Shown here: positions 5,280-6,375 of the stretch, piece by piece
How the letters are laid out: each line of letters begins with the position of its first letter
Position numbering within the stretch: position 1 is the first letter of the stretch
Assembly: GCA_022827045.1 (NCBI GenBank)
Contig: JAJDTQ010000165.1
Span: 1 to 6,375 of the forward strand
Source: Candidatus Binatia bacterium
GTDB taxonomy: Bacteria > Desulfobacterota_B > Binatia > UBA9968 > JAJDTQ01
Direction: 5' to 3'
DNA: 6,375 nt
Notes under the pieces: generated by a model
Database searches by the model: none
What the model was told of the DNA's origin: nothing
What the model saw: only the letters and a program-made list of their open reading frames with translations
Program-made: the position numbers and the translations under genes

Positions 5280-6311
5280 ATGCTCAGAATCGATGCCGAC
5301 GCACACGTTCTCGAAACCGAAGAGACCTGGGAATTTATGGACGGCGCCGACCGCAAGTTCCGTCCCGACATCGTCGGCTCCCTGAACGGTTCCGGCGAAA
5401 TCGACGAGTACTGGCTGGTAGACGGCACCCTGCGGCTCAAGTCCCGTAACGTCGGCAAGGACACGCCGCTGGAGTCGCGCGAGCTGCGGAACGTGGCGGT
5501 GCGCCTAAAGCACATGGATGAGCTCAGAGTGGACATCCAGGTGATCTTCCCCACCATCTTCATCATCCCACTGACGCCCCGGCCCGAGATCGAGCTGGCG
5601 CTGTGCCGCAGCTACAACCGCTGGATGGGCGAGTGCTGGAAACAGTCCGACAACCGCCTGCGCTGGGTGGCCGTGGTGCCGCTGCTGAAAACCGACCAGG
5701 TGTACGAGGAGGCCCGCGCCGCCAAGGAGAACGGCGCCGTGGGCATCTACATGCGTGGGTCCGAGGGTGAACGGCTTCTGAGCGACCCCTATTTCTACCC
5801 CGTCTACGACGCCGCCGAGAGGCTGGACATCCCGGTCTGCATCCACTCTTCCAACGGCAGCCCCGTGCTCTACGACTACTACAAGTACGAGACCGTGGGC
5901 TTCTCCAAGTTCAAGCTGGTGGTGGTGGGCGCGTTCCACACCATCATCATGGACAAAATCCCGGAGCGTTTCCCGAAGCTCAAGATGGCGTTCCTGGAAG
6001 TGGGCTCCCAGTGGCTGCCCTACGCCCTGAGCGACCTCTACAAGCGCTACCACATGGCGGACAAGGAGTTCAGCAAGAAGGAGTTGCTGGCGCAGAACCG
6101 CATCTGGATCGGCTGCGAGACCAACGACGACCTGCCCTACGTTATCGACACCGCCGGCGAGGACCACCTGGTGGTGGGCACCGACTACGGCCACGCCGAC
6201 AGCGCCACCGAGCTGCTTGCCCTGGACGGCGTCACCAACGACCCGCGGCTGAGCCCGGAGGTGGCCGCCAAGATCACCGGGGGGAACGCGCGGGCGCTGT
6301 ACAACCTTTGA
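5280..6311 (+). CDS. Amidohydrolase-2 family protein (COG2159, ACMSD/decarboxylase-like)
   Basis: The 343-residue protein belongs to the metal-dependent TIM-barrel group that includes aminocarboxymuconate-semialdehyde decarboxylase, dihydroxybenzoate decarboxylases and many uncharacterised hydrolases. Seen in order: RIDADAHVLE (3-12) giving the D-x-H metal site (D7, H9), RLKHMDELRVDIQVIFPT (75-92), ALCRSYNRWMGE (107-118), RWVAVVPL (128-135), GAVGIYMRGS (152-161), IPVCIHSSNGSP (184-195, H189), VGAFHTIIMDKIPERFPKLK (216-235), FLEVGSQWLPY (238-248, E240), and VVGTDYGHADS (298-308, D302, H305), with C-terminal GGNARALYNL. There is no signal peptide. It is distinct from the first amidohydrolase in motif detail and gene length, so the two are not a recent duplication. 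Decarboxylation or hydrolysis of a carboxylated intermediate is a reasonable guess; the substrate cannot be read. Confidence 0.9.
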   Translation: MLRIDADAHVLETEETWEFMDGADRKFRPDIVGSLNGSGEIDEYWLVDGTLRLKSRNVGKDTPLESRELRNVAVRLKHMDELRVDIQVIFPTIFIIPLTPRPEIELALCRSYNRWMGECWKQSDNRLRWVAVVPLLKTDQVYEEARAAKENGAVGIYMRGSEGERLLSDPYFYPVYDAAERLDIPVCIHSSNGSPVLYDYYKYETVGFSKFKLVVVGAFHTIIMDKIPERFPKLKMAFLEVGSQWLPYALSDLYKRYHMADKEFSKKELLAQNRIWIGCETNDDLPYVIDTAGEDHLVVGTDYGHADSATELLALDGVTNDPRLSPEVAAKITGGNARALYNL

Positions 6312-6318
6312 GATCGGC

Positions 6319-6369
6319 GCCGGCGTGGAAGGGGCGTTGATTCGTTCCCGGACTTCGGTTAGAGGACAC
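6319..6369 (+). pseudogene. Copy B: possible remnant of a crotonase gene 3' end
   Basis: Just after the second amidohydrolase stop, one frame reads A-P-A-W-K-G-R-stop (6317-6340), compared with T-P-R-W-K-G-R-stop at the end of the crotonase gene. The similarity runs on into the trailing spacer. This could be the tail left by deletion of a second crotonase gene, or chance helped by base composition. No upstream crotonase sequence is left, because the amidohydrolase occupies it up to 6311. Confidence 0.35.
6361..6366 (+). promoter_or_regulatory. Candidate ribosome binding site for a gene starting at the window edge
   Basis: AGAGGA lies seven bases before the final AT of the window (6374-6375). 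If the next base is G, this would be an ATG with good spacing, extending the plus-strand cluster. The start codon itself is not visible. Confidence 0.35.
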
Positions 6370-6375
6370 GAATAT

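Noticed and set aside
1..6375. CRISPR array, tRNA, rRNA or insertion sequence
   Set aside because: No regularly spaced repeats, tRNA-like cloverleaf, rRNA signature or transposase frame was seen; genes fill almost the whole window.

Overview
This is a GC-rich window (mostly G/C at third codon positions) with two divergent gene clusters that face away from a 101-base gap at 3228-3328. Gene content fits an environmental bacterium with a proteobacteria-like or related uncultured lineage (Deltaproteobacteria/Desulfobacterota, Tectomicrobia or Rokubacteria-like). This placement is inference from family composition only: a Bug/TctC solute-binding protein, amidohydrolase-2 enzymes and a crotonase sit beside a selenoprotein. 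The host must make selenocysteine for one of the genes to be full length.

Left cluster (minus strand, read from 3227 down to 1): a GrdE/GrdG/GrdI-type subunit of component B of the glycine/sarcosine/betaine reductase family (1971-3227), then its partner, a GrdB/GrdF/GrdH-type selenoprotein (530-1819), then the N-terminal 152 residues of a Bug-family (TctC-like) periplasmic binding protein that runs off the left edge (1-458). The selenoprotein is split by an in-frame UGA at 776-778. The frame continues on the other side with the family's U-x-x-C-x-x-C motif and a hairpin placed like a bacterial SECIS, so this is selenocysteine recoding and not a broken gene. The 151-base gap between the two reductase genes holds a pair of inverted GC-rich palindromic repeats.

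Right cluster (plus strand): a COG3618/fuconolactonase-like amidohydrolase (3329-4309, TTG start), a crotonase-family protein (4387-5202) and a COG2159-type metal-dependent amidohydrolase (5280-6311). An AT-rich paired palindrome at 4317-4348, just before the crotonase gene, looks like an operator. After the last gene, 6319-6369 resembles the 3' end of the crotonase gene plus its trailing spacer. A further gene may start right at the window edge (about 6374).

Taken together, this could be a catabolic island. A binding protein would capture an organic acid-like or amine-like compound, hydrolases and a CoA enzyme would process it, and a selenium-dependent reductase-like B component would act on the substrate or an intermediate. 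Two details argue against a textbook glycine reductase. No GrdA, GrdC or GrdD is visible here, and the E-type subunit seems to lack the cysteine that is cleaved to form the pyruvoyl group in GrdE. The crotonase also lacks one of the two glutamates of classical enoyl-CoA hydratase. The substrate is unknown.
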